Assembly: GCF_000702265.1 (NCBI RefSeq)
Contig: NZ_JNKZ01000004.1
Coordinates: 620,001-684,000 of the forward strand
Reading direction: 5' to 3'
From: Butyrivibrio sp. NC2002
GTDB lineage: Bacteria; Bacillota; Clostridia; Lachnospirales; Lachnospiraceae
DNA length: 64,000 bases
Shown here: positions 19,134 to 31,392 of the stretch, piece by piece
How the letters are laid out: each line of letters opens with the position of its first letter
Numbering within the stretch: position 1 is the stretch's first letter
Program-made: the position numbers and the translations under genes
The notes under the pieces: generated by a model
What the model was told of the DNA's origin: nothing
The model's input: the letters and a program-made list of their open reading frames with translations, nothing else
The model's database searches: none

Positions 19134-21776
19134 TCACTCATTTTCTTCATTATCTTCTTCAGATTCAAAATCTTCGTCGATAATATCATCTAAATCGTCA
19201 TCATCAACTTGTTTTTCTGATGTTTCAGGTATTTCCTCCATGGCATCTTCTATATTCTCGAATTCTTTGTCGCCATTAGATAATTTTTCTCTTACTTTTG
19301 CTATTGCTACTACGAGAACTCCCTTATCAAGATTTATCATCTTAACGCCGGATGTAACTCTTCCATGAATGGTTATTTCTTCCATTCTCAGCTGAATAAG
19401 TATTCCGCTATCTGTGATCATCATGATCTCGTGCTCATCCTTAACAGCTTTAACACCTATAACATTGCCGGTCTTTTCTGTTATCTTGTAGCACTTAACA
19501 CCCTTACCGCCTCTGTTCTGAATATGGAATTCATTAAGTTCTGTTCTCTTACCATATCCTTTTTCAGAAACTATGAGAAGTGAATCACCCTGAGAATTAA
19601 GCTGCATTCCTACAACTTCGTCCTGGTCTCCGAGCATGATTCCTCGTACACCCATGGAGGTTCTTCCTGTAGGTCTTACATCTGTTTCTTTGAATCTGAT
19701 ACACATTCCGTTCTTTGTTACAAGGAATATCTCAGAGTCTTTCTTAGTAGTCTTAACTTCTATCAATTCGTCATCATCATCAAGGTTGATTGCAGTAAGA
19801 CCGTTCTTTCTCACGTTTGCAAATTCCATTACGTGAGTTTTCTTAACGGTACCCTTCTTGGTAACCATGAAGAGGTTCTTTTCTTCTGTATATTCCTTGA
19901 TTGGAATTGTAGCAGTTATCTTTTCATCCGGAGCAAGCTGCAACAGATTAACTATAGCTGTTCCTCTTGATGTTCTTGAAGCTTCGGGAATCTGATATGC
20001 TTTAAGTCTGTAAGCTCTTCCCTTATTCGTAAAGAACATGATGTAGTTGTGGGTTGTAGTCATAAGAAGATCTTCAACATAGTCATTTTCTATTGTTGAA
20101 ATACCCTTTATTCCTTTACCTCCACGGTTCTGTGCTCTGAAATTATCTATGGACATTCTCTTTATATATCCAAGGTTTGTCATTGCAATGACTGTGTTAA
20201 CATTGGGGATCATGTCCTCTATGTCTATGTCAGAGTCATCATGTCCTATCTGTGTTTTTCTGTCATCTCCGTATTTATCAGAGATTTCAGTTATTTCCTT
20301 CTTAATTACACCAAGAAGTACTTTTTTATCTGAAAGGATAAGCTTTAATTCCTTAATTCTTTCAAGGAGTTCTGCGTGCTCTTTCTCAAGCTTGTCTCTT
20401 TCCAAACCGGTAAGAGTTCTAAGACGCATATCAACAATAGCCTGAGCCTGAACATCTGAAAGTCCGAATCTTGACATCAACTGTTCTTTTGCAAGCTGAA
20501 CTGTCTCGCTTCCGCGTACAATCTTGATTACTTCATCGATATTATCAAGTGCGATGAGTAATCCTTCCAAGATATGATTTCTCTCTTCAGCTTTATTTAA
20601 GTCAAACTGTGTTCTTCTTGTAACAACGTCTTCCTGGTGAACGATGTAGTGATGGAGCATGTCTACAAGTCCAAGAACCTTAGGTTCGTTGTTTACAAGT
20701 GAGAGCATTATAATTCCGAATGAGTCCTGAAGCTGTGTATGCTTGAAAAGTCTGTTGAGCATAACATTAGCATTTACGTCATGTCTGAGCTCTATGACGA
20801 TTCTCATACCTTCTCTGTCGGATTCATCTCTAAGTGCTGTGATTCCGTCGAGTTTTTTAAGCTTTACATATTCAGCAATCTTTGAAATGAGGTTAGCTTT
20901 GTTAACAAGATAAGGAAGCTCGGTTACTATGATTCTGCTCTTACCGTTGGGCATGGATTCAATGTCTGTTACGGCACGAACAATAACCTTTCCTCGTCCT
21001 GTTCTGTAGGCTTCCTCTGCTCCTCTTGTTCCGAGAATGATTCCACCTGTAGGAAAATCAGGAGCTTTGACGATAGGAAGAAGTTCTTCGATATCTGTCT
21101 CTCTGTCCTCGTTAATTTTATTATCAATCATCTTGTTTACTGCTGCAATTACTTCCCTTAAATTGTGGGGTGGAATATTTGTAGCCATTCCGACAGCAAT
21201 ACCGGTTGTTCCGTTTACAAGAAGGTTAGGAAATCTTGAAGGAAGAACTACAGGCTCTTTTTCTGTCTCATCAAAGTTTGGTGTAAAATCAACTGTATCT
21301 TTGTTGATGTCTGCAGTCATTTCCATTGAAATCTTGGAAAGTCTGGCCTCTGTATATCGCATTGCGGCAGCGCCGTCACCGTCAACGGAACCAAAGTTAC
21401 CGTGTCCGTCTACAAGGCAATATCTCATTGACCAGGGCTGAGCCATGTTAACCAATGCACCGTAAATTGAGCTGTCACCATGAGGGTGATATTTACCCAT
21501 TGTATCACCAACGATACGCGCACATTTACGATGTGGCTTATCAGGACCGTTATTAAGCTCTATCATGGAGTAAAGAATTCTTCTCTGAACAGGCTTAAGA
21601 CCATCTCTTACATCAGGAAGTGCTCTTGATGCGATTACACTCATGGCATAATCAATATAGTCTGACTCCATCGTTTTCTGAAGGTCTACCTCTTTTACTC
21701 TGTCGGTAGTTACCTTGTCAAAAACGTCATCAGATAATTCTTCACCGTTTTTATTGTTGTTATTATTATCAGCCAT
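19134..21776 (-). CDS. gyrA: DNA gyrase subunit A
   Basis: 880 residues. N-terminal breakage-reunion domain with [25 protein letters not shown], the QPWSMRY segment and the catalytic Tyr in [12 protein letters not shown]-terminal pinwheel with the GyrA-box variant [10 protein letters not shown], which separates gyrase from topoisomerase IV. A second QNRGGKG occurs late in the pinwheel. The tail is strongly acidic. Follows gyrB by 83 nt in the left origin arm. Confidence 0.97.
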   Translation of the reverse strand: MADNNNNNKNGEELSDDVFDKVTTDRVKEVDLQKTMESDYIDYAMSVIASRALPDVRDGLKPVQRRILYSMIELNNGPDKPHRKCARIVGDTMGKYHPHGDSSIYGALVNMAQPWSMRYCLVDGHGNFGSVDGDGAAAMRYTEARLSKISMEMTADINKDTVDFTPNFDETEKEPVVLPSRFPNLLVNGTTGIAVGMATNIPPHNLREVIAAVNKMIDNKINEDRETDIEELLPIVKAPDFPTGGIILGTRGAEEAYRTGRGKVIVRAVTDIESMPNGKSRIIVTELPYLVNKANLISKIAEYVKLKKLDGITALRDESDREGMRIVIELRHDVNANVMLNRLFKHTQLQDSFGIIMLSLVNNEPKVLGLVDMLHHYIVHQEDVVTRRTQFDLNKAEERNHILEGLLIALDNIDEVIKIVRGSETVQLAKEQLMSRFGLSDVQAQAIVDMRLRTLTGLERDKLEKEHAELLERIKELKLILSDKKVLLGVIKKEITEISDKYGDDRKTQIGHDDSDIDIEDMIPNVNTVIAMTNLGYIKRMSIDNFRAQNRGGKGIKGISTIENDYVEDLLMTTTHNYIMFFTNKGRAYRLKAYQIPEASRTSRGTAIVNLLQLAPDEKITATIPIKEYTEEKNLFMVTKKGTVKKTHVMEFANVRKNGLTAINLDDDDELIEVKTTKKDSEIFLVTKNGMCIRFKETDVRPTGRTSMGVRGIMLGDQDEVVGMQLNSQGDSLLIVSEKGYGKRTELNEFHIQNRGGKGVKCYKITEKTGNVIGVKAVKDEHEIMMITDSGILIQLRMEEITIHGRVTSGVKMINLDKGVLVVAIAKVREKLSNGDKEFENIEDAMEEIPETSEKQVDDDDLDDIIDEDFESEEDNEENE

Positions 21777-21859
21777 TTTTTCCCCTTATAATGCCATAAA
21801 AATACTATGGATTATTTGTATTTAAATGATATATTTTGACTTTGATTTTTTGCTATGTC

Positions 21860-23806
<1,947 letters not shown>

Positions 23807-24913
23807 CTATTCTTCGGGTATTGTTCCGTTTACTACTCTGAAAACTTTATCTATTTCAAATCTGTTATTTACAAATTCATCAAGGCCCGTACAGGTTATT
23901 ATTGTCTGAATATCTCCAATTGTATTTAGCAGATAATTTTGTCTGTTACTGTCAAGCTCTGACAAAACATCATCCAAAAGAAGTACGGGATTTTCTTTTT
24001 TTGATTTTTTAACTATTTCTATCTCAGAAAGCTTTAATGACAGAGATGCTGTTCTTTGCTGTCCCTGAGATCCGTATTTTCTGATATCAATTTCATCTTT
24101 TGAGATCAGATTTTCACTCTTAACATTGAATGAAAAATCATCTTTATGAGGACCAACAGTAGTTTGCTTTAAATATATGTCCTTCTGTCTTGAGTCTTTT
24201 AACTTATTTTCATACTCATCACAGGTAACATTCGGTTCATAATAGATGTTAAGCTGTTCTCTTCCACCTGTCAGCTTGGTATGGATAGGACCTATTATTT
24301 CACATAAATCCTTTATGAATCTATCTCTTGTCCTTATTATCACTTTTCCGTATTCAACAAGCTGTGCATCCTGAACATCAAGTAGTACCTTGTTTTCAGG
24401 ATGATCAAACATATCTTTTAATACTTTGTTTCTTTCACTGATGAGCTTGTTATATTTAGAGAGATTCTCTAAATAAATTTGATCCAGTTGACAGAGCTCC
24501 ATATCCATGAATCTGCGTCTTTCAACCGGACCATCTTTTATGATACTGAGATCTTCTGGAGAAAAAAATACTACATTGCATCTTCCTACAAGATCGGATG
24601 CTTTTTTTATTTTCTGTCCGTCTATGGCAATTCCTTTGGATTTACTTTTCCTTAAGTGCATGTCAACTTTGTATGTTGCTCCGTCACGTTCGATAAGAGT
24701 TCTTATATGACCCTCATCTTTTCCAAAGGATATTATCTCTTTATCTTTACTGCCCTTATGAGATTTGGTAGTAGCAGCGAGATAAATAGCTTCAAGTATA
24801 TTTGTTTTTCCCTGAGCATTGTCACCATACAGAATATTGGTTCCGCTGCTGAATTCAATTTTTAGATTTTCATAATTTCGAAAATCAGATAATTCCAATG
24901 ATTTTATTATCAT
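23807..24913 (-). CDS. recF: RecF recombination mediator ATPase
   Basis: 368-residue ABC/SMC-type ATPase that helps load RecA at gapped DNA. Walker A GDNAQGKTNILEAI, signature YGSQGQQRTASLSLKL, Walker B PVLLLDDVLSELD. Its ATG overlaps the stop of the upstream S4-domain gene (ATGA), indicating coupling. Position dnaA-dnaN-S4-recF-gyrB is the standard origin order. Confidence 0.97.
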   Translation of the reverse strand: MIIKSLELSDFRNYENLKIEFSSGTNILYGDNAQGKTNILEAIYLAATTKSHKGSKDKEIISFGKDEGHIRTLIERDGATYKVDMHLRKSKSKGIAIDGQKIKKASDLVGRCNVVFFSPEDLSIIKDGPVERRRFMDMELCQLDQIYLENLSKYNKLISERNKVLKDMFDHPENKVLLDVQDAQLVEYGKVIIRTRDRFIKDLCEIIGPIHTKLTGGREQLNIYYEPNVTCDEYENKLKDSRQKDIYLKQTTVGPHKDDFSFNVKSENLISKDEIDIRKYGSQGQQRTASLSLKLSEIEIVKKSKKENPVLLLDDVLSELDSNRQNYLLNTIGDIQTIITCTGLDEFVNNRFEIDKVFRVVNGTIPEE

Positions 24914-25125
24914 TTTGTTATTTGTACCTGTGTACCTTCATATTCGACTACATCACCGGGATAGAGCTTTCTGCCTCTTCTTTTCTCTACCTCTCCGTTT
25001 ACTTTAACAAGACCATCCAAAATATCATTTTTGGCATCAGCTCCTGATTCCTCAAGACCTGCTTTTTTCATGGCCTGACCAAGTTTTATAAATTCATCAT
25101 TTTCTCTTAGACTAACTTTTTCCAT
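24910..25125 (-). CDS. yaaA: S4-domain RNA-binding protein YaaA
   Basis: 71-residue S4-like domain (EFIKLGQAMKKAGLEESGADAKNDI...VNGEVEKRRGRKL). Found between dnaN and recF in most Firmicutes; its function is unclear and RNA or ribosome binding is presumed. Lies 7 nt after dnaN and overlaps recF by 4 nt. Confidence 0.92.
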   Translation of the reverse strand: MEKVSLRENDEFIKLGQAMKKAGLEESGADAKNDILDGLVKVNGEVEKRRGRKLYPGDVVEYEGTQVQITK

Positions 25126-25132
25126 AATTCTC

Positions 25133-26242
25133 TCAATTCACTGTAGTAAAGTTTATAGGAAGTACAAGATAAATATAGTTGGATTCTTTATCCCTTATAA
25201 AGCAAGGTGCTTTGGGATTGACCATATAAATATCTATGTTCTCATCATCAATTGCTCTGAGCGCATCTATCAAAAACTTAGGATTAAATCCTATGATAAG
25301 ATCCTTACCCTGCTTCTCAATCTCAATTTCTTCATCCATGCTTCCAATGGTTGAATTGATCTTGAGTTCCATCTTGTCATCTGTGATAGAGATAATAACA
25401 GGCTTTTTATCGCCTTCCTTAACAAGAAGAGTAGCTCTGTCTATACAATCAAGCATCTCTTTTCTGGAAATAGTCATCTTTGTTTCATAATCGCTTGAAA
25501 GCATCTGATCAATATTGAAATATTCGCCCTCAAGAAGTCTTGATACAACAATAGTCTTATCAAACTCAAATAAAATGTGCTTGTCTGTAAAGAATATATC
25601 TACATTGCTCTCTGTACTGTCAGTGATTATCTTACTTATATCTGATAATGTCTTTCCGGGTACAACTACTTTTTTTGGTGAGTAGGAATTCTGAAGTTTA
25701 ACTTTTCTTATAGAAATTCTGTGTCCATCAAGAGATACGAGCTTTAATGTATCCTGATTAACTTCGAAAAGCTCTCCACTCATCATCTTATTAGCATCAT
25801 TTTCAGCAATAGAGAAAATAGTCTGCTGAATAATATTCTTAAGTGTGTACTGAGATACAGAGATTCCATCTATTTTTTCAATGCTGGGAAGATATGTAAA
25901 ATCATCTGCATTTCTTCCTACTATGCTAAACTTAGCCTTTTCACAACTTATTGTTACTTTTCCGTTAGAATCTGTTTCTATTGTGACATCACTGTCAGGA
26001 AGTTTACGTATAATATCAAAGAATATTTTTGCATCTATTGCAATATATCCTCTTTCTAAAATATTGCCCTCTACTTCTGTCTGAATACCAAGTTCCATAT
26101 CGTTGGCAATAAATTTGATGATTCCTTCTGATGCATCTACAAGGATGCATTCAAGTATAGACATAGTTGTCTTATTGGGTACTGCTTTTGAAACAATTTG
26201 TAAGCCCAATACCAGATTAGATTTGGAACAAATAAACTTCAT
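25133..26242 (-). CDS. dnaN: DNA polymerase III beta subunit (sliding clamp)
   Basis: 369 residues forming three clamp domains. Starts MKFICSKSNLVLGLQIVSKAV with the typical PNKTTMSILECIL; the C-terminus YIYLVLPINF closes the protein-binding pocket region. GGGAG precedes the ATG. It has its own promoter in the dnaA-dnaN gap. Confidence 0.97.
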   Translation of the reverse strand: MKFICSKSNLVLGLQIVSKAVPNKTTMSILECILVDASEGIIKFIANDMELGIQTEVEGNILERGYIAIDAKIFFDIIRKLPDSDVTIETDSNGKVTISCEKAKFSIVGRNADDFTYLPSIEKIDGISVSQYTLKNIIQQTIFSIAENDANKMMSGELFEVNQDTLKLVSLDGHRISIRKVKLQNSYSPKKVVVPGKTLSDISKIITDSTESNVDIFFTDKHILFEFDKTIVVSRLLEGEYFNIDQMLSSDYETKMTISRKEMLDCIDRATLLVKEGDKKPVIISITDDKMELKINSTIGSMDEEIEIEKQGKDLIIGFNPKFLIDALRAIDDENIDIYMVNPKAPCFIRDKESNYIYLVLPINFTTVN

Positions 26243-26521
26243 TAGGCGATAGCTCCCTTCGATCGCAATATATAAAATAAATAATATTAATTAATAATAT
26301 TCGTAATAATAGTTGTTGATTTGTGGAAATCATAGTCTATTATACAATTTATCTGGCTTATTTACAAATTTTTAATAGTTGATAAATAAAAATTTAATGT
26401 TGAAAAGTTTACATTTGTCCACGCGCCAAATTTTGCGTTTTAAGACTATCGAAATAGTTTTCCACTTAATTTTTGATTTATAAACACTTTATAAATAATT
26501 TATAAACAGAGTTATCCACTT
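26243..26521. other. dnaA-dnaN intergenic region
   Basis: 279 nt without a gene. Very AT-rich, with the dnaN promoter and one near-match DnaA box (TTATCCACT, 26512-26520) plus weaker TGTGGA/TCCAC matches near 26321, 26417 and 26460. In Bacillus a box cluster also lies in this gap, so a secondary DnaA-binding role is plausible. Confidence 0.5.
26339..26367 (-). promoter_or_regulatory. dnaN promoter
   Basis: Minus strand TTGTAA, exactly 17 nt, TATAAT; predicted leader about 90 nt. Confidence 0.65.
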
Positions 26522-27931
26522 TTAGGCAGATGGATTTAACTTCTTTGTGATGATATCGATGTTTCTTTGAAGTTCTTCATCTGACTGGATCAGGTCTTTT
26601 ATCTTATTAACTCCGCTCATAACAGTTGTATGATCCTTTTTACCGAGAGCTTTTCCGATTTCTTCAAGAGGAGAGTCGGTAAATTCTCTTGAAAGGTACA
26701 TAACGATCTGTCTTGGAAGAACTATTTCTTTATTTCTCTTCTTAGAAGTTATATCTTCCTGCTTTACATTATACTGTTCGCAAACTGTACTTATTATTAA
26801 TGGTATAGTTATTACCTTTGATACATCAGGATAAACGATATCTTTGAGAGCTTCCTTGGCATTATCAAGAGTAATATCTACATTATTAAGTCTGGAGTAG
26901 GCTATTATCTTATTGTATGCGCCTTCAAGTTCTCTGATATTTGATTTAATATTGGTAGCAATGTATTCAAAGATATCATCACCGATTTCTTTTATGTATC
27001 CTTCAGCATTTTTCTTAAGGATTGCCATTCTTGTCTCATAATCAGGAGCCTGGATGTCAGATATAAGTCCCATCTCAAATCTGGATCTGAATCTTTCTTC
27101 AAGGGTTTCCATTTCCTTTGGTGGTTTATCTGATGAAAGGATTATCTGTTTACCGGCCTGATGGAGTACGTTGAATGTGTGGAAAAACTCTTCCTGAGTA
27201 CTTTCCTTTCCTATTATAAACTGTACGTCATCGACCATTAGTACATCCACGGTTCTGTATTTCTCACGAAGCTTACTCATGGCATCGCCTTTTCCGGCTT
27301 TACCATTTCTGATAGAGTCGATTACTTCATTTGTAAACTGCTCTGATGTGACATATAAAACCTTTGATCCGGGGTTATTTTCAATAATGTAATGACCGAT
27401 CGCATGCATAAGGTGAGTTTTACCAAGTCCCGGTCCTCCGTATAAAAAGAGGGGATTGTAGGCTTCTCCGGGGGATTCAGCAACTGCAAGTGATGCGTTA
27501 TGTGCGAACCTGTTGTTTCCACCTACTACGTATGTCTCAAATCTGTATTTAGGATTAAGGTTTGAACTCTCGTAGTTATTTACTGTTTGCTGAGGTTTTT
27601 TGTCTTCATCTGAAAGAGTTTCTTCATTATTAATATATTCATCTTTTACATCTTTTTCCAAAATGAATTTAACTTCGATATTTTGCTCTAAAAACTCAGA
27701 CAGAGTAACAGTGAAAAACTTTTCGTATTTCTTCTCTATATAATTTAGAGCGTTGCTGTCATCAAAAGGAATTAAAATTATTACAGTATTGTTTTCATAC
27801 TTATAAAAAGATAGGGGTTGTACCCAAGTGTTGAAGGATATTTCTGTCATACTAAGATCTATCCGGATAGATTCTTTTATGTTATCCCAGTTTTCTGATA
27901 TTTTTTGTGTTATTTCTGTAGCTTTTTCCAT
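26522..27931 (-). CDS. dnaA: Chromosomal replication initiator DnaA
   Basis: 469 residues. Domain I (about 1-85), variable acidic linker II (about 90-125), AAA+ domain III (NPLFLYGGPGLGKTHLMHAIG, Walker B VDVLMVDDVQFI) and DNA-binding domain IV with the signature LGKKDHTTVMSGVNKI. It unwinds oriC, which lies immediately upstream; its promoter contains a DnaA box, implying autoregulation. Confidence 0.98.
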   Translation of the reverse strand: MEKATEITQKISENWDNIKESIRIDLSMTEISFNTWVQPLSFYKYENNTVIILIPFDDSNALNYIEKKYEKFFTVTLSEFLEQNIEVKFILEKDVKDEYINNEETLSDEDKKPQQTVNNYESSNLNPKYRFETYVVGGNNRFAHNASLAVAESPGEAYNPLFLYGGPGLGKTHLMHAIGHYIIENNPGSKVLYVTSEQFTNEVIDSIRNGKAGKGDAMSKLREKYRTVDVLMVDDVQFIIGKESTQEEFFHTFNVLHQAGKQIILSSDKPPKEMETLEERFRSRFEMGLISDIQAPDYETRMAILKKNAEGYIKEIGDDIFEYIATNIKSNIRELEGAYNKIIAYSRLNNVDITLDNAKEALKDIVYPDVSKVITIPLIISTVCEQYNVKQEDITSKKRNKEIVLPRQIVMYLSREFTDSPLEEIGKALGKKDHTTVMSGVNKIKDLIQSDEELQRNIDIITKKLNPSA

Positions 27932-27960
27932 ATACTTCTCCCAATGCGAATTTAAGAATT

Positions 27961-27989
27961 ATTGTAACTTATACACATTTAAATATCAA
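27961..27989 (-). promoter_or_regulatory. dnaA promoter with an embedded DnaA box
   Basis: Minus strand TTGATA, 17 nt, TACAAT. The DnaA box at 27969-27977 lies wholly inside the spacer, so DnaA binding should block RNA polymerase. Confidence 0.7.
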
Positions 27990-28314
27990 ACAGGAGCATA
28001 TTGTGGATAACTTTATAAAAATAATTAAAAAAATTTTTTATTTTTTTCTCAAAGTGGAAAAGTGGAAAAGTATGTGAATATTATTCAACAAAACAAACAC
28101 GCATAAATACTGGGTTTGTTATTCTTTGATAAATAGTTATCAAAATTTTTTCCACATTTAATCCACAATTTGTGGATAATATTTATGAATTTACAGATAA
28201 TAACAACTTATCCACAAAATCAACATTTGGTTGTGGATAAGTTGATCAAATACTATATATTGGAAGAAATTTTTCTGAAAAAATTTTCAGTTATCCACAT
28301 GGATTTTTTAGAAC

Positions 28315-28343
28315 TTGACTAAAATTGCTATATTTATTATAAT
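28315..28343 (+). promoter_or_regulatory. rpmH promoter
   Basis: TTGACT, 17 nt, TATAAT: a near-consensus housekeeping promoter starting the rightward operon, 16 nt after the last DnaA box. Confidence 0.85.
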
Positions 28344-28412
28344 TACAACGATTTTTTCTGATTAGGACAATTATTTTTAATTGATATATAGAGAAGGAGG
28401 TGTATTTCGACT

Positions 28413-28547
28413 ATGAAGAGAACTTATCAGCCACATAAGCTTCAGAGAGCTCGTGTTCACGGCTTTAGAGCAAGAATGAGCACAAAGGGAGGCAGAAAAG
28501 TACTTGCTGCCAGAAGACTTAAAGGTAGAAAGAAAATATCTGCATGA
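28413..28547 (+). CDS. rpmH: 50S ribosomal protein L34
   Basis: 44 residues, Arg/Lys-rich, starting [18 protein letters not shown] with the conserved [15 protein letters not shown] core. A strong AAGGAGGTG ribosome site precedes it. Standard first gene to the right of oriC. Confidence 0.98.
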   Translation: MKRTYQPHKLQRARVHGFRARMSTKGGRKVLAARRLKGRKKISA

Positions 28548-28551
28548 TTAT

Positions 28552-28574
28552 AAGGACCACTATGTGTGGTCCTT
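28552..28574 (+). terminator. Hairpin between rpmH and rnpA
   Basis: AAGGACCAC, 5-nt loop, GTGGTCCTT, with only a short T-poor tail. More likely a partial attenuator or 3'-end stabiliser for the abundant rpmH message than a full terminator. Confidence 0.6.
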
Positions 28575-28598
28575 ATGTTATATGCACAGGGTTTTTAA

Positions 28599-28976
28599 AT
28601 GAACTTTTCAGAATCATTAAAAAAGACTGCTGATTTTCATCTTGTCTATAAATGTGGAAAGAGTGTTGCAGACAAAAACATTGTCCTATATGTCAGAGAA
28701 AATGATTCCACAATTAATAGACTGGGTATTTCATGCAGTAAAAAAATTGGAAATAGTGTTGTCAGGCACAGATTCAACAGACTAATCCGTGAAGTATACA
28801 GACTACATGAAAATATATTTAATAGTGGTTTAGATATAGTAGTCGTGGCCAGGAGGTGTGCTAAGGATGCTACATATTTTGAAATAGAAAAATCCTTCCT
28901 CAGTTTGGCCGGAAAGTCTCATCTAATAAAAAATGATGAGGTGAAAGATGAAGAAAATACTTATATTTCTAATTAA
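28599..28976 (+). CDS. rnpA: Ribonuclease P protein component
   Basis: 125 residues; binds RNase P RNA for tRNA 5' processing. Seen: [48 protein letters not shown] (the conserved RNR-type region) and [10 protein letters not shown]. The 3' end overlaps yidD by 29 nt. Confidence 0.96.
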   Translation: MNFSESLKKTADFHLVYKCGKSVADKNIVLYVRENDSTINRLGISCSKKIGNSVVRHRFNRLIREVYRLHENIFNSGLDIVVVARRCAKDATYFEIEKSFLSLAGKSHLIKNDEVKDEENTYISN

Positions 28977-29157
28977 ATTATATCAAAAGTATGTTTCTCC
29001 CTTAAAGAGAACAAAATGTCCATACATTCCGACTTGTTCGCAGTATGGATTGGAAGCAATAGAAAAGTATGGTGCATTTAAGGGGAGTCTTCTTGCTGCT
29101 TGGAGAATTCTTAGATGTAATCCTTTTTCAAGTGGGGGATATGACCCTGTACCATAA
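28948..29157 (+). CDS. yidD: YidD membrane-insertion efficiency factor
   Basis: 69 residues with the family core [27 protein letters not shown] and [15 protein letters not shown] (conserved Cys residues). Assists YidC-dependent membrane insertion. Overlaps rnpA and precedes yidC, the standard order. Confidence 0.95.
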   Translation: MKKILIFLIKLYQKYVSPLKRTKCPYIPTCSQYGLEAIEKYGAFKGSLLAAWRILRCNPFSSGGYDPVP

Positions 29158-29175
29158 TTATTTGGAGGATGTGTT

Positions 29176-30480
29176 GTGAACTTAGTTTTTCTTACACAGT
29201 ATCAGGGGAAAATAGTAGGTCCGGTTGCATGGATTCTTGGACATATCATGAATTGGATCTTTATTTTCCTTCAGAAAATTGGAATTCCCAGTACGGGTCT
29301 TTCCATTATTTTATTTACAATTATTATTAACCTTTTACTTTTACCTCTTACTTACAAACAGCAGAAGTTCTCTAAACTTCAGGCTAAGATGAATCCTGAA
29401 CTCCAGGCAATTCAGGCTAAGTACAAAGGTAAAAAAGATAATGATTCCATGCTAGCTCAGCAGGAAGAAATAAAAGCTCTTTATGCTAAGTACGGTGTTT
29501 CACAGGCAGGAAGTTGTGTTCAGTTACTTATACAGTTCCCTATTATGATTGCTCTTTACAGAGTAATCTATTCAATGCCTGCTTATGTAACAGCTGTTAA
29601 AGATGCTTTTTATCCTCTTGTTTCACAACTCCGTGAGACAGCAGGAGCCAGTGATTTTTTACAGACTCTTTCAAGTGCCGCTCAGTATGCAAAACAGTTT
29701 TCAAATGATGCATTTACTTCCGGCGATGTGACTTATATAGAGAATACTTTTGTTGATGTTCTTAATAAAGCTTCAACTGCAGATTGGAATTTATTATCTG
29801 AGAAGTTTACATCACTTAGTGATTCAATACAGAGTACTCATTCTATAATAAGTTCATATAATAGTTTCTTAGGACTTAATATTGGTGATTCACCTAGTTA
29901 TATGCTTCATACTGCTATCAGCAGCAAGTCATTTGGACTCTTTATAGGTGCTCTTGCTATTCCTGTATTATCCGCATTAACACAGTGGATCAGTTTAAAG
30001 CTTATGCCTCAGGCTGCAACTACAAGTAATGATCCTAATGATCAGGCTGCGCAGATGGCTAATTCTATGAAGACTATGAATATGATGATGCCTATCATGT
30101 CAATCGTATTTACATACGGACTTCCTGCAGGTCTTGGTCTTTACTGGATTGCCGGTGCTGTTGTTCGTACAGTATTGCAGATTATCATCAATAAGCGTAT
30201 TGATAAAATGGATATTGATGCACAGATTATCAAAAATACTGAGAAATATAAAAAGAAACTTGAAGCTCAGAAGTCTACTCCCTCAATGGAGATGTATGCA
30301 AAACTTAATACCAGAAACAATTCTTCTGTATCAAAGCTTACTCAGGCAGAAAAAGATGCCGGTATTAACAATGCAAGACAGATATATGAGAGTGGCAGGG
30401 CTAAGAAAACAAGCCTTTTGGCAAGAGCTAATATGGTTAAAGAATTTGATGAAAAAAATAATAAACAGGGGGAATCATAA
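29176..30480 (+). CDS. yidC: YidC/OxaA membrane protein insertase
   Basis: 434 residues. GTG start, 7 nt after GGAGG. Core helices appear at about 30-55 (IILFTIIINLLLLPLTYKQQ), 110-135 (LIQFPIMIALYRVIYS), 250-275 and 305-340 (MMPIMSIVFTYGLPAGLGLYWIAGAV). Compared with about 260 residues in Bacillus SpoIIIJ it has an extra extracytoplasmic segment of roughly 100 residues (about 140-245, Ser/Thr-rich) and a basic cytosolic tail of about 80. No lipoprotein Cys at the N-terminus. Confidence 0.93.
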   Translation: MNLVFLTQYQGKIVGPVAWILGHIMNWIFIFLQKIGIPSTGLSIILFTIIINLLLLPLTYKQQKFSKLQAKMNPELQAIQAKYKGKKDNDSMLAQQEEIKALYAKYGVSQAGSCVQLLIQFPIMIALYRVIYSMPAYVTAVKDAFYPLVSQLRETAGASDFLQTLSSAAQYAKQFSNDAFTSGDVTYIENTFVDVLNKASTADWNLLSEKFTSLSDSIQSTHSIISSYNSFLGLNIGDSPSYMLHTAISSKSFGLFIGALAIPVLSALTQWISLKLMPQAATTSNDPNDQAAQMANSMKTMNMMMPIMSIVFTYGLPAGLGLYWIAGAVVRTVLQIIINKRIDKMDIDAQIIKNTEKYKKKLEAQKSTPSMEMYAKLNTRNNSSVSKLTQAEKDAGINNARQIYESGRAKKTSLLARANMVKEFDEKNNKQGES

Positions 30481-31305
30481 ATGGATTACATTGAGATTTC
30501 AGCAAAGACAGTTGATGACTGTATAACAGAAGCTTGTATTCAGCTTTCTGTAACTAGTGATAAACTTGATTATGAAGTTATTTCTGAAGGTTCTACCGGA
30601 TTTCTTGGTTTAAATGTTAAGCCTGCAAGAATTAAGGCAAAGGTTAAATCTGAGAATGATAACGCAGAAGAGAATAAAAATACCGAAGCAGTAAAGACAT
30701 CTCTTGAAAAGCAGGTTGATGCAAAAGTTGAAGAAGCAAAGAAAGATAATAAGAAGGATCATAAAAAGGAAGCAGTAAAAGAAAGCAAATCCGATTCTAC
30801 AGATTCTTCCGATTTTTCTGATTCATCATCTGTTTCATATGTATATGATCATGAATTCATTAACATCGCAAAAGAATTTGCTAATAATGTTTTTGAAAAA
30901 ATGCATATGGAAGTAAAGGTTGAAGCAAAGTATAACGAAACTGACAAGGTTCTTGAAGTTGAGTTATCAGGTGACGAGATGGGTGTACTCATCGGTAAGA
31001 GAGGACAGACTCTTGATTCACTTCAGTATCTGATTTCTCTTGTTGTTAACAGAGACAGTGAAGATTACATTCATGTTAAGGTTGATACCGAGAATTACAG
31101 AAGCCGCAGAAAAGCAACTCTTGAAAATCTTGCTAAGAATATTGCTTATAAAGTTCGTAAGAACAGAACTGCAGTTTCACTTGAGCCTATGAATCCTTAC
31201 GAAAGACGTATAATTCATTCAGCTCTTCAGTCAGACAAATATGTTACAACTCACTCTGAAGGTGAAGAACCTTTCAGAAGAGTAGTAGTAACACTTAAGA
31301 AATAA
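30481..31305 (+). CDS. jag: Jag/KhpB (EloR) RNA-binding protein
   Basis: 274 residues: Jag-N domain (about 1-55; GSTGFLGLNVKPARI), a long charged Lys/Glu/Asp/Ser linker (about 56-125), a KH domain (ELSGDEMGVLIGKRGQTLDSLQYL) and a terminal R3H domain (MNPYERRIIHSALQSDKYVTTHSEGEEPFRRV). Binds RNA and affects cell elongation and division in Firmicutes. The ATG directly abuts the yidC stop. Confidence 0.95.
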   Translation: MDYIEISAKTVDDCITEACIQLSVTSDKLDYEVISEGSTGFLGLNVKPARIKAKVKSENDNAEENKNTEAVKTSLEKQVDAKVEEAKKDNKKDHKKEAVKESKSDSTDSSDFSDSSSVSYVYDHEFINIAKEFANNVFEKMHMEVKVEAKYNETDKVLEVELSGDEMGVLIGKRGQTLDSLQYLISLVVNRDSEDYIHVKVDTENYRSRRKATLENLAKNIAYKVRKNRTAVSLEPMNPYERRIIHSALQSDKYVTTHSEGEEPFRRVVVTLKK

Positions 31306-31336
31306 TCGATCTAATACAACTTGTTAATTTATTATG

Positions 31337-31372
31337 GGGTAAATTATATAGATGGTTCTATGTAATTTACCC
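31337..31372 (+). promoter_or_regulatory. Hairpin in the jag-mnmE gap
   Basis: GGGTAAATTATATAGA pairs with TCTATGTAATTTACCC. Only an A/T-rich tail with a 5-T run follows, so either a weak terminator or a leader structure 20 nt before the mnmE start. Confidence 0.45.
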
Positions 31373-31392
31373 TAAATACATTTTTGAAAATT

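Larger units (their letters stand above)
27932..28412. other. Chromosomal origin oriC with DnaA-box cluster
   Basis: Between divergent dnaA and rpmH. Five exact TTATCCACA boxes: 28002-28010 (-), 28171-28179 (-), 28208-28216 (+), 28232-28240 (-), 28291-28299 (+). One TTATACACA box: 27969-27977 (+). A one-mismatch box lies at 28159-28167. An almost pure A/T tract at 28021-28047 is a candidate unwinding element. Gene direction switches from leftward to rightward here, as expected of bidirectional leading-strand bias. Confidence 0.93.

Noticed and set aside
28021-28060. Repeated GTGGAAAAGTGGAAAAG near the A/T tract as a separate repeat family
   Set aside because: Short, two copies only, and within oriC; best seen as part of origin sequence composition.
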